From Coniferiporia sulphurascens (lineage: Eukaryota > Basidiomycota > Agaricomycetes > Hymenochaetales > Hymenochaetaceae): 64,000 bases of DNA. The DNA lies in NCBI GenBank assembly GCA_002794785.1, contig NBBA01000010.1:372001-436000 (forward strand). The letters are read 5' to 3'. Below, piece by piece: positions 46,551 to 59,290 of this stretch. How positions within the stretch are numbered: the stretch's first letter is position 1; every line of letters begins with the position of its first letter. The notes beneath the pieces are model-generated. The model made no database searches. It saw only the letters and a list, made by a program, of their open reading frames with translations, and was not told where the DNA came from. A program made the position numbers and the translations under genes.

Positions 46551-48287
46551 TCAAAGTTCCCTGTACCGCAACACTTCTCCGGATTTAGAGTCTGTGGACT
46601 GTAACCTCAGTCTGAACATTCCAACCCCATGTCTGGGCACTGTGGCTTTGAGACTTCCATGGGGTTCCACAACTCCTATTTTTTTCCCTAAGAGCACCGT
46701 CAAATTCTGTGCAAGCCCAGTTGCGTATCCACCCATCGCCGTCGCGTTGTACCGGAACTGCGCGCCTATGGTAGAAGGGTCGACGGACGACGTCAAGTTA
46801 GACGTAACGGTCTGGTTTGCGGCCTTGATGATCTGTTCCGCCGTTGCGTTATCCATCCTATTTGCCCACAGGTCGTACACATCCCAGGTCTGGCTGACTT
46901 GCGGTGCAGTCCCACCGGGTCCACTGTTCCAGAATACGTCTACAAGTGTTGCATTCATTTCGCGCTCCGAGTTACCCGCGTTCAGGAGCAGAACGAGGGT
47001 GTCTCCACCTGAAAGAGAGCCACTCCACATTTGAATCTCCCCTTGACCGAATTCATCCGTGTCGTTTACAAAGTAGCGCCACCGTCGAAAGGCTGGACTT
47101 GAACCCGGGTCCTGCGAGACAGCGAGCACTGCTGGGTTGGAGAGGATGGAATACCCGGAGGGTGTGATTTTCTGCAGGTTGTTGCTCATAATGAGAGGTG
47201 ATTTGAGCGCAGCCCAGAAAGAGAAATGCGTGACATATTCGTCGTCTGTCATCCCGCCATTTCCCACCTCTGAAAGAGACTAATATTATACGGTGGAGCC
47301 TTCGTTTCAATTTGAATTATGCGTACCGAGCATGTCCATGTCGTTCCAGGCGCCACTTATGCCCTTGTCAGGAAAGTTTGCCACTTTGTTTAGAATGTTC
47401 ATCATCGAACAATGGAAGCCAGGAAGCGCACAATCGATCCCTTCATCTCCCGAACACGGGCATGACTGGTCGGGCCGGTCGAAGGTATCGAAGATGTCTC
47501 CCGACATGCGCCAGGAGTTCGCAACCGTTTGCGCCCACTTCCACGGAAAATCTTCGCCCCAATTACACATAGAATAAAGGATTGGCCGTCCGGTTGCGTT
47601 CAGTGCCGTGGCCATCGCTTTGTAGCGATTAAAAGTAATCAATGGCGTCCCAGACTGTCCCTCGTTAAAGCAGTTGTCGTATTTCAGATAATCAATCTGC
47701 ACGTAGCACGTTATTACACTCCGTACAAAACTCAAATATTGAGGAAGGAAGAGCCTACACCCCAGCCTGCCCAGGTCTGGGCGTCGATGACCTCATTGCC
47801 GAGTGAGCCAACATATTGACCGCACGTGAGAGAACCTGCGTCGGAATATATCCCGAATCCGAGTCCCATCTCATGAAGCTTCTCAGCTATGTAAGACATG
47901 CCGTTCGGGAACTTAGTTGTATCTGCCTGTAGATGTCCAGTCGAATTGCGCCCAGCGGACCAGCAGTCGTCTTGCACGACGTAGGTGTATCCAAGGTCTT
48001 TGAATCCCAGGGCGACTACTTGCTGACCAGAAGACAAGAGCAGTTCTTCGTCAGAGGTACAACCAAACGCATTGTATGCATTCTGTTTTTGTTTTCCGTC
48101 GTTAGACCCACCGTACTACTAGTATCTGTTGGCAAGACAAAATGATAATGTGGCGTACCCATCCCATCTGCGGCGTAACAGCGAGGCCATTTTTGACAGC
48201 TTTGGTGGGTTTCCCAGAGAGAATTGCCACGAAAGAAGATATCAGAATTGTTGAGTGCATCATCAAGGGCGTGCCGATGGTGTCCAA
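46551..48287 (-). CDS. secreted alpha-galactosidase, GH27
   Basis: Minus-strand exons 48287-48159, 48082-47759, 47696-47327 and 47269-46551 give 513 residues. The enzyme removes terminal alpha-1,6-galactose from galacto-oligosaccharides and galactomannans. An N-terminal hydrophobic signal (MMHSTILISSFVAILSG) points to secretion; Met9 or Met10 may be the true start. GH27 landmarks are TPQMGW, YNAFGCTSDE, YVVQDDCWS, GFGIYSDAGSLTCG, the nucleophile region DYLKYDNC, and the acid/base region SGAWNDMDML. A C-terminal all-beta domain follows with many N-glycosylation sites. It is divergent from the zinc-finger gene at 48949. All introns are in consistent phase. Confidence 0.94.
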
Positions 48288-48948
48288 GCTACGAGCGAAG
48301 CAAATGTGGGCCCCGTTCTTTTATACCAGGAATGAAGTGAAGTCATCTGACAGAAGGGGAAGTACGCATTCGTTGGAGAAGCAAGCAGGCGGATGTGCCG
48401 TTCCGCCACTAACTTATATGTCTACGAACTTGAAACTCTCTGCGCAGCTGACACCGGTATAAGAACCCGCAAACACTAGTATGTTGATTGATAATCATCA
48501 ATCTACGCATCTGGCGAAGGGATAACAGATACTGAGGAACACAATAACAAGTTGAGAGATGGTCTGGACACAGAATGAGCTGTCCGGGTGCCTGCTGAAT
48601 GAACACTTAGAAGGGGATAGTAGTACGAATTCAAGACAAGAATCGACTGGTGTTCAAATCAATTCGATCTCCGCATCTCCACAACCATATATGGAATAAA
48701 AGGTCACTAGTAATTGCCTTAATATGATCAGAACTGGTGGACAGATGCAGTTTCGACGTATCTTTTGGTGCTCTGGGAATATGATGGTAGTGAAAGCACT
48801 TGGCCCGGCGGCCATCTCTTGAACAAAGGTTCGGTTTATAAAGACCGCTACCCTAGACTCTGTATCAGTCGTTCTCCGACTCCTCCGACTTCCTCTTTAA
48901 TTTCTGGCTGCATTCGCTTTCACGCAGGGAAGCGTCGTTCAAGTTTCA
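48288..48948. promoter_or_regulatory. divergent promoter region
   Basis: 661 bp between the divergent alpha-galactosidase and zinc-finger start codons. Acceptor-like sequence near 48927 leaves open that the zinc-finger gene has an extra upstream exon. No specific regulator site could be named. Confidence 0.4.
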
Positions 48949-50169
48949 ATGGGCCAGGTACATAGTTTTGTGCTTCAGCGCTGCTCCTACCACTGCCTCC
49001 AGACCGAATATTCGGAGGAGGGCTATTGTGCACTGTGTGGCCAGAGGTTCTCCAATAGTGGTCAGCGCTCTGTGGGTTTTCCAAACCTTACTCAGCTTCC
49101 TCCCTGCTGCTCATAATTATTAATGACAGACCGCCCGTCATATTAGCCGGGATAGTGAGGAGTGGTTATTCGATGACCTAAACATTGAAAAGTCTTTGCC
49201 ACAGCTTCCTATAAGCATTCTCAGATGTGATGACGAGAATAACTCGGGGACGCAGTCTTCAAGTTGTAATTTGCCGTTCTACGGACCCTCAGACATTCTC
49301 CGCTGCTTTCATTGTCCGCGTTTCTTCTATACGAGGCGTGCTCTAGAAGTGGTGAGCCTATATTATGTCGAGTTTCGCGATCTCACGGACAAATTCCGCT
49401 TGTTATGTCCCTTAAAATTATATATTAACAGCACCTCTGTGCAATGATGGACACGAATGACCCAACCCGAACCACGAGTACAGTTGATGAAGACAGAAAT
49501 TTTTGCATCACCTGCGAACGTGCATGCGAGTGCAACGTTACTGATGTGAGCTACGCTTCCCCGACGCCCTTGAGTATATTAATTTAATCATTTCATTCTT
49601 TTGAAAGCATTTCAAATTCGCCGCATTACATGCCCGTCGACAGCAGGCAACCCCCCAAGAAATTGAGATTGAGCGCAAGCACCACTGCTGCGTCCGGTGC
49701 GGAATTTTCTTCAACTCTGATCTTAGTAAGCGTAAGGTACGGGTGTATCTTTGATTGGATTCTTCGTCGCTCACACCTTACTGATAAATAACTATTTCAG
49801 CATTGCCAAGAGGCCGAGTATCACATCATGCGAGCTCCTGGAGAGCTGGATAGCCTAGAGGATGGCATGGACGACGTTTATGCCCCATCCGACTATGATT
49901 GCGGTGATAACTCCCGAGAGTCTAATTCTTTAGACTTGAGGCTGCATTTCCCTTTCCCCCCATCGACAGGATCAATCCCCAATCTCAATCCTAATCCCAA
50001 GTCCTCGGCGCATCATACGCCTCTTTGGCCTAAATTGCCTACTGAAGTGACGAAGGCCAGACATAAACCACTGCATAACAACATAAAGAATAATGTGGAC
50101 ATGTTTGCTGGGTTTGAAATGCCTCTTTCGTCCGCAGATCTTGCGGGCATGCTTCTGTGGACGACCTAG
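48949..50169 (+). CDS. multi zinc-finger protein without RING, related to the adjacent RING family
   Basis: Exons 48949-49071, 49130-49351, 49432-49545, 49608-49736 and 49801-50169 give 318 residues, all introns phase 0. Four Cys-pair units occur: GYCALCGQRF, LRCFHCPRFF, NFCITCERAC and CCVRCGIFF. Each is cut by an intron after the Cys pair, and the following exon supplies the His (CAC or CAT is its first codon in three of four). The C-terminal part is Pro/Ser-rich with no RING. The same exon-finger layout recurs in the minus-strand RING copies next door, so this is probably a paralog that lacks or lost the RING. Nucleic-acid or protein binding is inferred only from the fingers. The start may lie further upstream. 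Confidence 0.7.
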
Positions 50170-50459
50170 TCATCCCCATCCTCAGCGGTCTAGATATATC
50201 GTATATCTAAAGGAGATTTTTGCCGGAACGCCTTCAACCTTTGCGTTTTCACAGCCGATACGGTAGCCAGTGCTTCTTTTCTAAAGGGTTTAATTCTTGA
50301 GGTGCAAATGCCCCTATATACCACGCATAGAGTGTCTACCTGACAGACTCATACTAGAGCGCAAATGTAATGATTGGTGGATGTGATGTTGCGCACGGTG
50401 CGGCTTGAAATTTGTAGAAAGTTTCTTTAGATGCTGAGTATTAAATCGTTTTGTGCCCG

Positions 50460-52434
50460 TCAAGTATTCAGTAATATTCTACGCGTATTTGCTCCCTCGG
50501 CCGGAGAACCGCATAATGGACAGCACGGGTCTGATTCCAACAGTCCTATTATGCATCTACAAACCGATATCATTAGCGTTACGAAGCGGAACCGGGAATC
50601 CGATACGCCTGATCAATTGATACTCACGAAGTACAAAGGGCGTGGCCGCATGGGGTGCAACACCAATCGCGCTCGCCTTTAAGGCACAACGGACAGTTAT
50701 ACCGTATTCTCGTTGCTGAGGATATTGACGACGAACAATTGTCCGTAACTCTGGGTCTCTGAAGGTGTGGAACGGGTCTCATACTTGAGCTGGTGTTTGA
50801 GCTTTGAACCACAGATATAATTGACTGCGCCGGTGCCGAACGACCTGGAATAGGGGGTGGTGGCGGTATGTCCCGGAGAATCGTGGTTAAGTACGATGGC
50901 GGGACTCCCCTCTCCGTGAGGCTCCCTAGGTCTGTCTCGTTCAGCCCATGACGTTCCGGACGTACGAGATTCCGAGAAGACACTCCTGGTAATGGATGGG
51001 GTGATGGAGCCACAGCTGGTTGGACTGGGCTGACCTCTCTAGGCCCGATTTGCGCAGGGCTTCGTGGGTTCGTAACAGTACTGCTGTTTAGGCGCGAAAA
51101 GCGACGAGAGACAGAGGCGGTGGAGATTGCAGGAAGGGGCAGTGATTCTGGCCGAGCCGTGCAGTTTGAAGGGCCCACGCGCAGATGACGGGGAAGTCCC
51201 GATGGCTGCTCTTCTAGTGTAACAGAAACTTGTTCTTGCGAGGTTAATGGTGAGACGGACGGGACCGATATCGTGTCTTCTCCAGTCCGCGAGTCGGACT
51301 GGTTACATCCAATATCATTAGCGGCAGCAACAGTAGCAGTCGTATCAAGACATTCCCATAATTCCGTAGTCCTTTCCATAGCGGAAAGTATCTCGCCTTC
51401 CGTTCTTGTAATATATCCCAGTTGCGACTTACATTCAAATCGGTGCTATATTAAAAAAACGACATGAACCTTTTCGCAATCACGACATCTAATCATCGTG
51501 CTTACCTCTGTTAAATCTATTTCCGAAGCAAAACATTGATCACACGGCCAGCAAAAGTGCTGCCATTCGGCCGCAGCGGATTCTGCCTGTGTTTCACGTA
51601 TGACTTTATTGTGTTCCCTGATGATTGAATCATGCTGTTTATTTGTTTTGAGGTTATCGGAATCCCTTCAGCTACCCGCCCTAACGTACGGCGTATCCAG
51701 TGGCTACGTACCCTTTTCTTCTCCTGAAGAGAGCCTAATCTTGCATTACATTCAAAGCAGGGTCTTGGCCATACGTCTTCCCCGATTGTGAATTCTTCCA
51801 TTGACGAACTTTGATAGTAGCGGTGGAGGGCCGCCGATTCCAGATGCTATGGAGAGCGTAACCACGCAAATTAGAATGGCTCAATTAAGCACAAACACAG
51901 CGGATAAATCACTTACCTCCGAGACCGAGCAGACCACGGAACAAATGGGGCAGAGACCTAAAAGCGGCGCTTCTGGGTGCACGTATTTACGATGCTGTCG
52001 TATACATGCAAACATGAGACTTTTCCGTAATTTGAAAGAGTTAACTACAAAGCTTCGGGCGCACATGATAAAGCACTGTTTCGGACAAGAGATAGTCGTT
52101 ACATATTTCGCAATACGACTCTCCGCTTGCGCCCCCCTGAACGTTGTGTGAAGTACTAGAAGCCGACGTGGCCCCTTTTGAGCAGGATGGACTCTGACTG
52201 CATTTGTCGTCTCGGGGTGGAATCACGTATGGAATGCATTCCCCTAGGCGCATCCTGTGCCGCTTCTGGATTGTCAATCACTCTACGAGGTATTTCAGGA
52301 TACATGTTGAGAGCACTGCATACCGGTCGCAATGTGTCACTACCACCCTGGCAATTCGTGCGGCGGGGGTAGAGCTTCTGAGACTCACTGGGTCTACCAA
52401 GCGCGGCACTGGCAAGACGCAGTATGGCCGACAT
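50460..52434 (-). CDS. multi zinc-finger RING protein, copy A
   Basis: It starts at 52434 with MSAILRLASAALG, and runs through about seven exons to TGA at 50460-50462. Finger Cys pairs are SYCEICNDYL, LCPICSVVC, PCFECNARLG and FCWPCDQCFA; the exons after them begin with His (HLESAALH, HDSIIREH, HRFECKS). A long Pro/Ser/Thr-rich linker contains VPPSYLTTILRDIPPPPP. The C-terminal RING is NCPLCLKGERDWCCTPCGH, LC, then after an intron SCIIGLLESDPCCPLC and SPAEGANTRRILLNT. The RING has all eight C3HC4 ligands, and the frame is open throughout. By the RING it is a candidate E3 ubiquitin ligase; substrate and location are unknown. This is the best complete member of the array. Confidence 0.72.
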
Positions 52435-53322
52435 GTGTGCCAACTTGAAGCGGAATACACGGGGGGTGGAAGAGGCTACTCTGGCAGGCGATGGAGTTAA
52501 AATGATGCATTGATGCTCACACCTCGTTTTTACGGCATTCCAGGTAGCGCTCTCGCTGAATTTGATGCGCTTGGGAGACTACTACACAGCTTTCGCAAAA
52601 AACATCATGAAAACGGATTTTCATGTTAAGTAGTTCAGCTGCCAGCATATAACGCATGGGAAGTTCATGTGATCCCAACAAATGATGTGGAGATCGTTTA
52701 ATCTCAGGCTTTTTTGTCGCCGTCCACGCGATGTTGCAAAACGTGCTTAGTCAAAGTTCGTCGACCCGTACGCGGTAGCAAAGAATACGCTGACTATAAG
52801 CATAAAACATATTGAAATCAACAGGGGAGGAGGGCGGAACCAAAACAGCGAAGGTTTGAGACTTTTGCTTGTCTCAGGCGGTGATGGCGGTCAAGACGAA
52901 GCCTTCTTGGCTTCTCCCGCCATCTCCGCCACAGACCTCACTCTGCGGCCCGCCTCCTTCCTCAACAGACCACAGGTCACACGAAATCCATGCGTCGGGA
53001 TAGGAAACGCACTTTTTGGATTCATACGTGGTCGCTTTCTGAGAGAATATTTGTAATTGAAATCCTGAGATTTTATGATTATAACAGGAATTCTAGTTGT
53101 TCAGTTCTCTAGGCTGGATGGAGAACCTGAGCACGAACTCTGCATTCTTCTTCGTAAGTGCTCCATCGATGTGCACTGGGAAGTTAGGAACTATTCAGTA
53201 TATGGGATCTCGACTACGACAGGATGAACAAATAATATGGATACTGGTACTCTTCGGTCGGGTATATATACATATACAAAACAAAAATAAATGAAATCGA
53301 ATATCTAGGTCCCAGGTACTCG
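52435..53322. other. intergenic spacer between copies A and B
   Basis: About 0.9 kb with no supported gene. Short frames around 52856-53056 lack motifs. It holds the promoter of copy A and the 3' UTR of copy B. Confidence 0.4.
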
Positions 53323-55336
53323 TCAAGCCAAGAATACTTTACGTGCGTCCGTCCCCTCAGCCGGCGAACGGCAAATTGGGCAGTGCTGATCCATCCCTAA
53401 TGACTCCATTATGCATCTACAAGTCAACGTAATTAGCCCCACGTAAACACCTCAGTGGATATACTTAAACTCACGGAGTGCAGAAAACGTGGCCGCACGG
53501 GATGCTGCTCAGGTCACGTCCTCTTTCAAGACACAAAGGACATTCATATGAATTCGAGCTCGGAGCTGGGGACGACGGCGACAAAACGCCACTGACAATT
53601 CGGTGATGCGAGATTGGTGGTGACCTTGCGTCTGAGCTAGAATTTGTGTTTGAGACTTGTATTCTCTGTGAATTATCCAGAACTGGAGAAATTGGACGAT
53701 CTTGGAGCATTGTGGCTAAGTACGATGGTGGCGCTCCTTCCTCAATGGCACTTCCTACATCTGTTTCGCCTCTATCGAATCGTCCTGAATGGTTAGTGTT
53801 CCAGGCAGACGAATACGGCAAAGACAGTATTCCCTGAGTGACTGTGTCTATCTCCATAGATCCAGATTGCCTTCTGTCTGATTGCGTAGAACGAATGACG
53901 GAAACATCATGAGTCGGGGAAGCAGATATAGTACGAACCCGTAGGCCGGTGGATGCCGACGGAGATGGCTGACGAGTAGGAGTAAATGGAAGTGGGCACG
54001 GTAGCATAGAGCTACTTCCGCTTTCATTTCCAATGGTGCCCAGATTCGTTCTTTGCAGAGACGGTCGCCGTTCCGTTCCTGCTGTTGTAGTAGTTAAGTA
54101 TGTTATTTGATGTTGTCCCGGAACTGTGTCCTCGACTTGCATATACGCCGACGATGGCGGAACGGACGTGTTTGCGCCTGAAACGTCTCCTAGTTGCAGG
54201 TTAGGCATATTAAGTCCGGCCCTTGAGGAATGTTCTGCCAGAATATCTCCAACTCGTATATGTGAAGAAGATGAAGGCACCGGAAGGCTTGGACCTGATT
54301 CTTGAGCAGGCTGGGGACTGAGGTTGTTACCTCCAGTCAGCGGCAGCTCCACTCATATCCCGAGAAATGGCCGCGAGCAACCCGCCCTCTAGATTTGTCA
54401 AATACCTCAACGGCGATGTGCATGTGCTTCGATGCTTTACTTGAAAACGTCATATCCTTATAAGCGTAGTGGTCTATCGTAGTTCTCACCTGCATAAGGC
54501 CGCTTCAGATTCAAAATATCGGTCACATGGCCAACAAATATGTAGTTCAGTCTTGTCCACGGAGGATTCCACAAGTTTCCTGCGTATAATCTCATTATGC
54601 CTCTGAATAATGTTATAGTGCTTTTGAAAAAATTTCAGCTATCATTTGCATAGAGCACGAAGCGAGTCGCATACCTTCTCTTTATCATGAGGAGAACGTA
54701 ACGTCGCTTTGCACTCGGAACACGGCTTTGGCCATTCGGTCTCGAGCATAGGCTTCGCCGGCGATTTCTGAAAGCAGCGATGGTGTGCAGCCCATGTCAA
54801 ATGCTGCGGGAAAAGAAAATGTGAGTGCCATTTGTTTTACCAATTGACTGTATCAAATAACTTGCTTACCTCTGAAACCGAACATATCACAGAACAGATG
54901 GGGCAGAGACTTAAATTCGATGCTTCTAGGCATGATTCCAAACGATGCTGTCATTTTTGGTCTCAACTTCCCGTCGTTCAGAGTAATGCTTTTACTAAAG
55001 CCAGCGCACATAATAGAGAGCGGATTCCAACGGGAAGTACTCATCGCATACTTCACAGTAGGGTACATGAGTAGTAAGTCCTCCAGGAACCGATATTGTC
55101 CCTGATGGGTCAGATGCGCCCCGCTCGAAACTGCCATCTATTGGAATTATAAGATACGGTACACGGTCACCGCGTCGCTTTTTGCAATTTTAATGGGCTG
55201 TCAGAACTTTGTCTTAGCAGTGCGAGATGGGATAACTGCTTACAAGCTGTAGTGTAGAGCTATCCTCATGCTTCTGTTCATGAGACTTGCTGGATATGCC
55301 CAGAGCGGTATTAAGAAGACGTCGCAGAGTTGACAT
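53323..55336 (-). CDS. multi zinc-finger RING protein, copy B, with apparent frameshift
   Basis: Starts at 55336 with MSTLRRLLNTALG (exon 1 to 55244; exon 2 55177-55010). Fingers are YCEVCDEYFP, LCPICSVICS, PCSECKATL and ICWPCDRYFE. The linker contains GAPPSYLATML. The RING is ECPLCLERGRDLSSIPCGH, FC, then PCIMESLGMDQHCPIC; the last exon ends ARKVFLA with stop at 53323-53325. Near 54330-54352 the frame switches by one base between SRDMSGAAADW and NNLSPQPAQESG. As read, this cuts off the linker and RING. The rest of the frame stays open, so the shift is either very recent or a sequence error. Confidence 0.65.
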
Positions 55337-56087
55337 GGGTGTTAAATGACAAAACGAGGATGGAGTTGCCTTACGTTGTATATGTGAGGGAGATTGGCGC
55401 CCGAATTGATGCGACCTCCCCGGACCGCCGTCGGCGACAGCCCAATGAGGAGTCACTTGAAGGCTGTGGTGGGGAGGATCTCGTGCAGCAAGTAGCACAG
55501 GTAAGAGCCTGAGAACCAGTACTCACCTTCAGAGTCCAGACCGTCAAGACAAAGGGCAGGAAAAAATGCACTCAGGTGGATCCAAACTGACATTACCACT
55601 GGCAGTAGTTTTACGTCTAATTGCGGCGCATTAGTGGTGCTTGCCAGACGGAATAAAGAGTATGCATGAGACGATAATGTTGAAAGGATAGGGCCTTTCG
55701 GAGGCGGATATCATCGGTATTGAGTGGCAAGCCAAAGCCCTCGGTTCTCGGCAGCTCGGCAGCAGCCGCCTCTTCAAAGTCACTCAAGCCGGGGTGAAAA
55801 TAACTTATTAGTAGTAGCTTCCCTTTCGACGGTATTGATCCATTGATCCCTGCTTAAATAACAATACGGTCAAATAGACTTCATTCACTTCTCCGCGACC
55901 ATCCGAAGACAGAAACTGTCGACAGTGACTCTAGTCGTCAAATTTATTATATCGCTATCATTGCAAATTTGGCCTAAGCATACCATACAGATCACCTAGG
56001 TACGTACCCTACTCATCGCAGCGCAACGGCCACAAGATGCGGTCTATTGCATGAGTAAAAACAGGAGCATAGGGATTTTCATGTTCG
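55337..56087. other. intergenic spacer between copies B and C
   Basis: About 0.75 kb with no supported gene; presumed promoter of copy B and 3' end of copy C. Confidence 0.4.
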
Positions 56088-58027
56088 TCAAGTATTCGGG
56101 ATTGCATCGCGCCTATCCGCACTTTCCGCCGGCGAGCGGCACATTAGACAGTGCAGAGCCGCTTCTAGTGGCCACACTATGCACCTAATAGCTAGTACCA
56201 TCGGTATCAAAACGGTCATCGTCGGAACACGAGGTCCGGTTTAGGCGTACGAGAATCGTGAAAGGTAGTCGCAGGGCGCTACTCAAACCACGTTCGTGTT
56301 CAAGGAAAGCTGGATAGTCATAGAGGTTTGCATTCATAGCTGCGACGGCTGGAAAAAGTGGGCCTCCGCTGACTCTCCGGTGGCGTCAGGATAATGAGAG
56401 CGGTCTTGCGTTTGGGTAGGCACTAGGGCCTGCCGCTGATGTCGTTTGCACCAGGCTTAAGGCCGAAGGACCTGAAAGGGGGCGTTGAAGTGACATGTCT
56501 TGAAAGATGGTATCTAAGTATGACGGCAGTGGCTCCTCGTCCGTCCCTGTAGGACTCCCCGTGCCTGCATCGCCGTCCATGCATTTTCCTGGACTGTTAT
56601 GGTTCCAGGCAGACGCGTACAGTAAGGTCGGGTATGTCGAAGTCAGAATTTGCATCGCTGCGTCAGCACGGCCAGGTCTGCTTCGTGTCGCATTTCGCAG
56701 GTTTGTCTCGTCCTCCTTGGGCTGAGGCTGACTGGCGGAAGGGACGGCGGGGGCAGAGGAAGATAGTCGTAATAAGGGCCGAGGAAATAGACGGATGCGA
56801 GAAGGCGACGGAGATGAACAAGGGTCAGGTCTTGCGTGGTGTTCTTCCAGCACAACGTCAATTTCCTGATCATGCGGAGACTGTGGTAGGCTAGGGGCTA
56901 TCCGGCCTGAGTCCCTAGTGACAGTATTGTTTTCAGGAGAATGCTGTAGCACCTTGTTCCCTTGTGAAGCAGCAGCAAGCAGCTCGCCCTCTAACCTTGT
57001 CAAATACTTCAAGCGTGAAGTGCATACAGCTAGGTGCTTTATTTAGAGGAAAATATGAATATCATTACGGCCCCAGAATTTTGTTGCATGTTCACCTGTG
57101 TAAGCTCGGGTTCGGAAGAAAAGTACCGGTCACACGGCCAGCAAAAAAGGTTCCATTCGTTCGCGGATTCTGCCTGGATTTCATGCATGATGTGACTATG
57201 CTTCCTGATGATTGAATAATGCTATCCATTCAGTTTCAAATCGTAATAATAAGCCGCAAGTTTAAATTATACGACGGATACAGGCGAGATACGTACTCCT
57301 CTCTCTTCCTGAAAAGAATGCAACATTACACTGCATTCAGAGCAGGCTCTTGGCCATACGGTGTCCGATCCCACGACTGAAGGACACTCCATTAGAAAGT
57401 TTTGAGAGCAGCGATGGAGGGCTATCCGTATCAGGTGCTGTTTTAAAAATGAGTATGTATATAAGACTGGTTTAGCACGCGATAATCGTTTTACTCACAT
57501 TTGGGACAGAGCAAAGCACCGAACAGCTAGGACAGGGACTGAAAAGCGGCGAATCGTCTTGATGCGCCTCATAACGATGCTATCGTTTGCAAATATTAGA
57601 CTCTTCTGTTATTCCTATAAATGACTTCCGAAGCTGCCTTACAAGATAAATATCGGCCCGCGATGAGAAGTACCTATCGCATGACCTACAGGAGTCATAC
57701 GGCTGCTCTCCGTCTTGGTCCAGCTGAGTAATAGGTGCATTCGACGATGACGTCGACTCATTCATACCGGAAGAACCGGAGTCATGTAGACCCCCGAGTG
57801 TACTCTGTCCCGAACTACCATCGATGGGTGGAAACACGTATGGTGCGCATTCACTCAGTCCCTTCCTCCGGCGCTCCTGCTGGATGGTCAGATCTTTTAA
57901 AGGCTTTACCAGGATTCCGCGGATGAAGACAAGAGCATACCGACTGCCGGTCCTTGCGATTCGTATGCTTGAAAGAATCGCTGGACCTCCTAGCAAGCGT
58001 CGACGCAAAACGCGACAAGACCGACAT
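56088..58027 (-). pseudogene. multi zinc-finger RING protein, copy C, with premature stop and eroded RING
   Basis: Starts at 58027 with MSVLSRFASTLARR. The fingers look intact: SCRSCDRYFS then HRYEAH; PCPSCSVLC then HLIRIALH; ACSECSVML then HSIIRKH; FCWPCDRYFS then HLAVCTS. The linker frame ends in TGA at 56386-56388. Past this stop the same frame continues into a RING-like segment, YDYPAFLEHERGLSS (about 56285-56325). Aligned to the paralogs' Y-E-C-P-L-C-F-E, the zinc-binding Cys are replaced by Tyr and Phe, and the Cys-Gly-His-x-x-Cys is lost. The final exon still reads CIVWPLEAALHCLMCRSPAE and stops at 56088. A finger-only protein may still be made. Confidence 0.68.
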
Positions 58028-58609
58028 GGACGTCAAGTGGCAAGAGAGGGCTATCTTGACTCATGTTTGATGAAAGCCTTTAGCGGCCTTACTAAAGTAG
58101 ATCGGGTATGTTTAAGAAGCTGCTGTGTCGGAAGTAGAATTTGGGAGTAACCTTTTTTGTTTTCGAAGCGCATTATGTAGTTTCGTAAGAAGATTGCGAC
58201 ATTAATCGGGACCGTCGGCACAAAATACTTACTCGAATGCTGCGGGGTCCAATTCGAAAACTACATCTGAGCCACCGTCGTATGGTAAAACGCGTTTTTT
58301 CGATGACTTAAAATGCTGTCCGAAATTTGCGTGTTTGAGTGTTTGTACGGCCGCCGGATCAAGCTTGTTTGCATTTGCTAGCCGAGCGACGCTAATCCAT
58401 CGACCCCGGAGCACATGCCGCGTCTCCGATCACCGGACTTGTCGGCATTCATAATTGATTCATGTTTTTTTATTTCGACCGTTAATGATCCAAGTTTGAA
58501 AATTTTTAATGATATAGGTGAGCTTTGTCGTCTAAGTTACCCCGTCACTGCGTACATAAATAGAGGCACGAAAGTCACCACGCACAGTCTAGTATGCTTG
58601 GTACATGTA
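58028..58609. other. spacer between copy C and foldback element
   Basis: A 62-codon minus-strand open frame (58414-58229, ending SDVVFELDPAAFE) looks protein-like but has no recognised motif and no clear start. The rest is AT-rich and non-coding. Confidence 0.35.
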
Positions 58610-59290
58610 CAGTGACTCACAAAAGTATTGCCGCCCCCTGAAATTCTGTATATAAAATCGTAAACTCAATATTTTTTCTTCAAATAAAAACGTAAATTTA
58701 ATGTGGCTCCTTACCGTCTGATGTGCACAAGTTGAAGCCAGAAAAAGAAAAAATATGATTTTACAGGGCCAAAATACAAAATAGGTCACTTTTCAGGTTC
58801 ACCAATATGCATTTATTTCCCCCGGAAAAATCACTTAAAAATACTTTAGCATATTCTCTATAATACCAACTTTTAATCATGAAACTCGATATTGCCGTTG
58901 TTGAGATATAAAGGAAACAAAGTGCCGACTTTTCACTAAAATATGCCAAAAGGGCCATTTTTGGCGAAAAATTGGCACGTTGTTTCCTTTATATCTCAAC
59001 AACGGCAATATCGAGTTTCATGATTAAAAGTTGGTATTATAGAGAATATGCTAAAGTATTTTTAAGTGATTTTTCCGGGGGAAATAAATGCATATTGGTG
59101 AACCTGAAAAGTGACCTATTTTGTATTTTGGCCCTGTAAAATCATATTTTTTCTTTTTCTGGCTTCAACTTGTGCACATCAGACGGTAAGGAGCCACATT
59201 AAATTTACGTTTTTATTTGAAGAAAAAATATTGAGTTTACGATTTTATATACAGAATTTCAGGGGGCGGCAATACTTTTGTGAGTCACTG
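58610..59290. mobile_element. 681 bp foldback element (Tc1/mariner-type ends)
   Basis: The left arm (58610-58920) and right arm (58980-59290) are 311 bp inverted repeats that I could read as identical, around a 59 bp spacer (58921-58979) that is itself partly palindromic. Ends are CAGTGACTCACAAAAGTATT and its complement. TA flanks both sides (58608-58609 and 59291-59292), the target of Tc1/mariner elements. No transposase is encoded. It is strongly AT-rich. It lies in the spacer between zinc-finger RING copies C and D. Confidence 0.92.

Noticed and set aside
58229..58414. Minus-strand open frame ending SDVVFELDPAAFE
   Set aside because: It looks protein-like but is short, has no family match that I recognise and no joinable exons.
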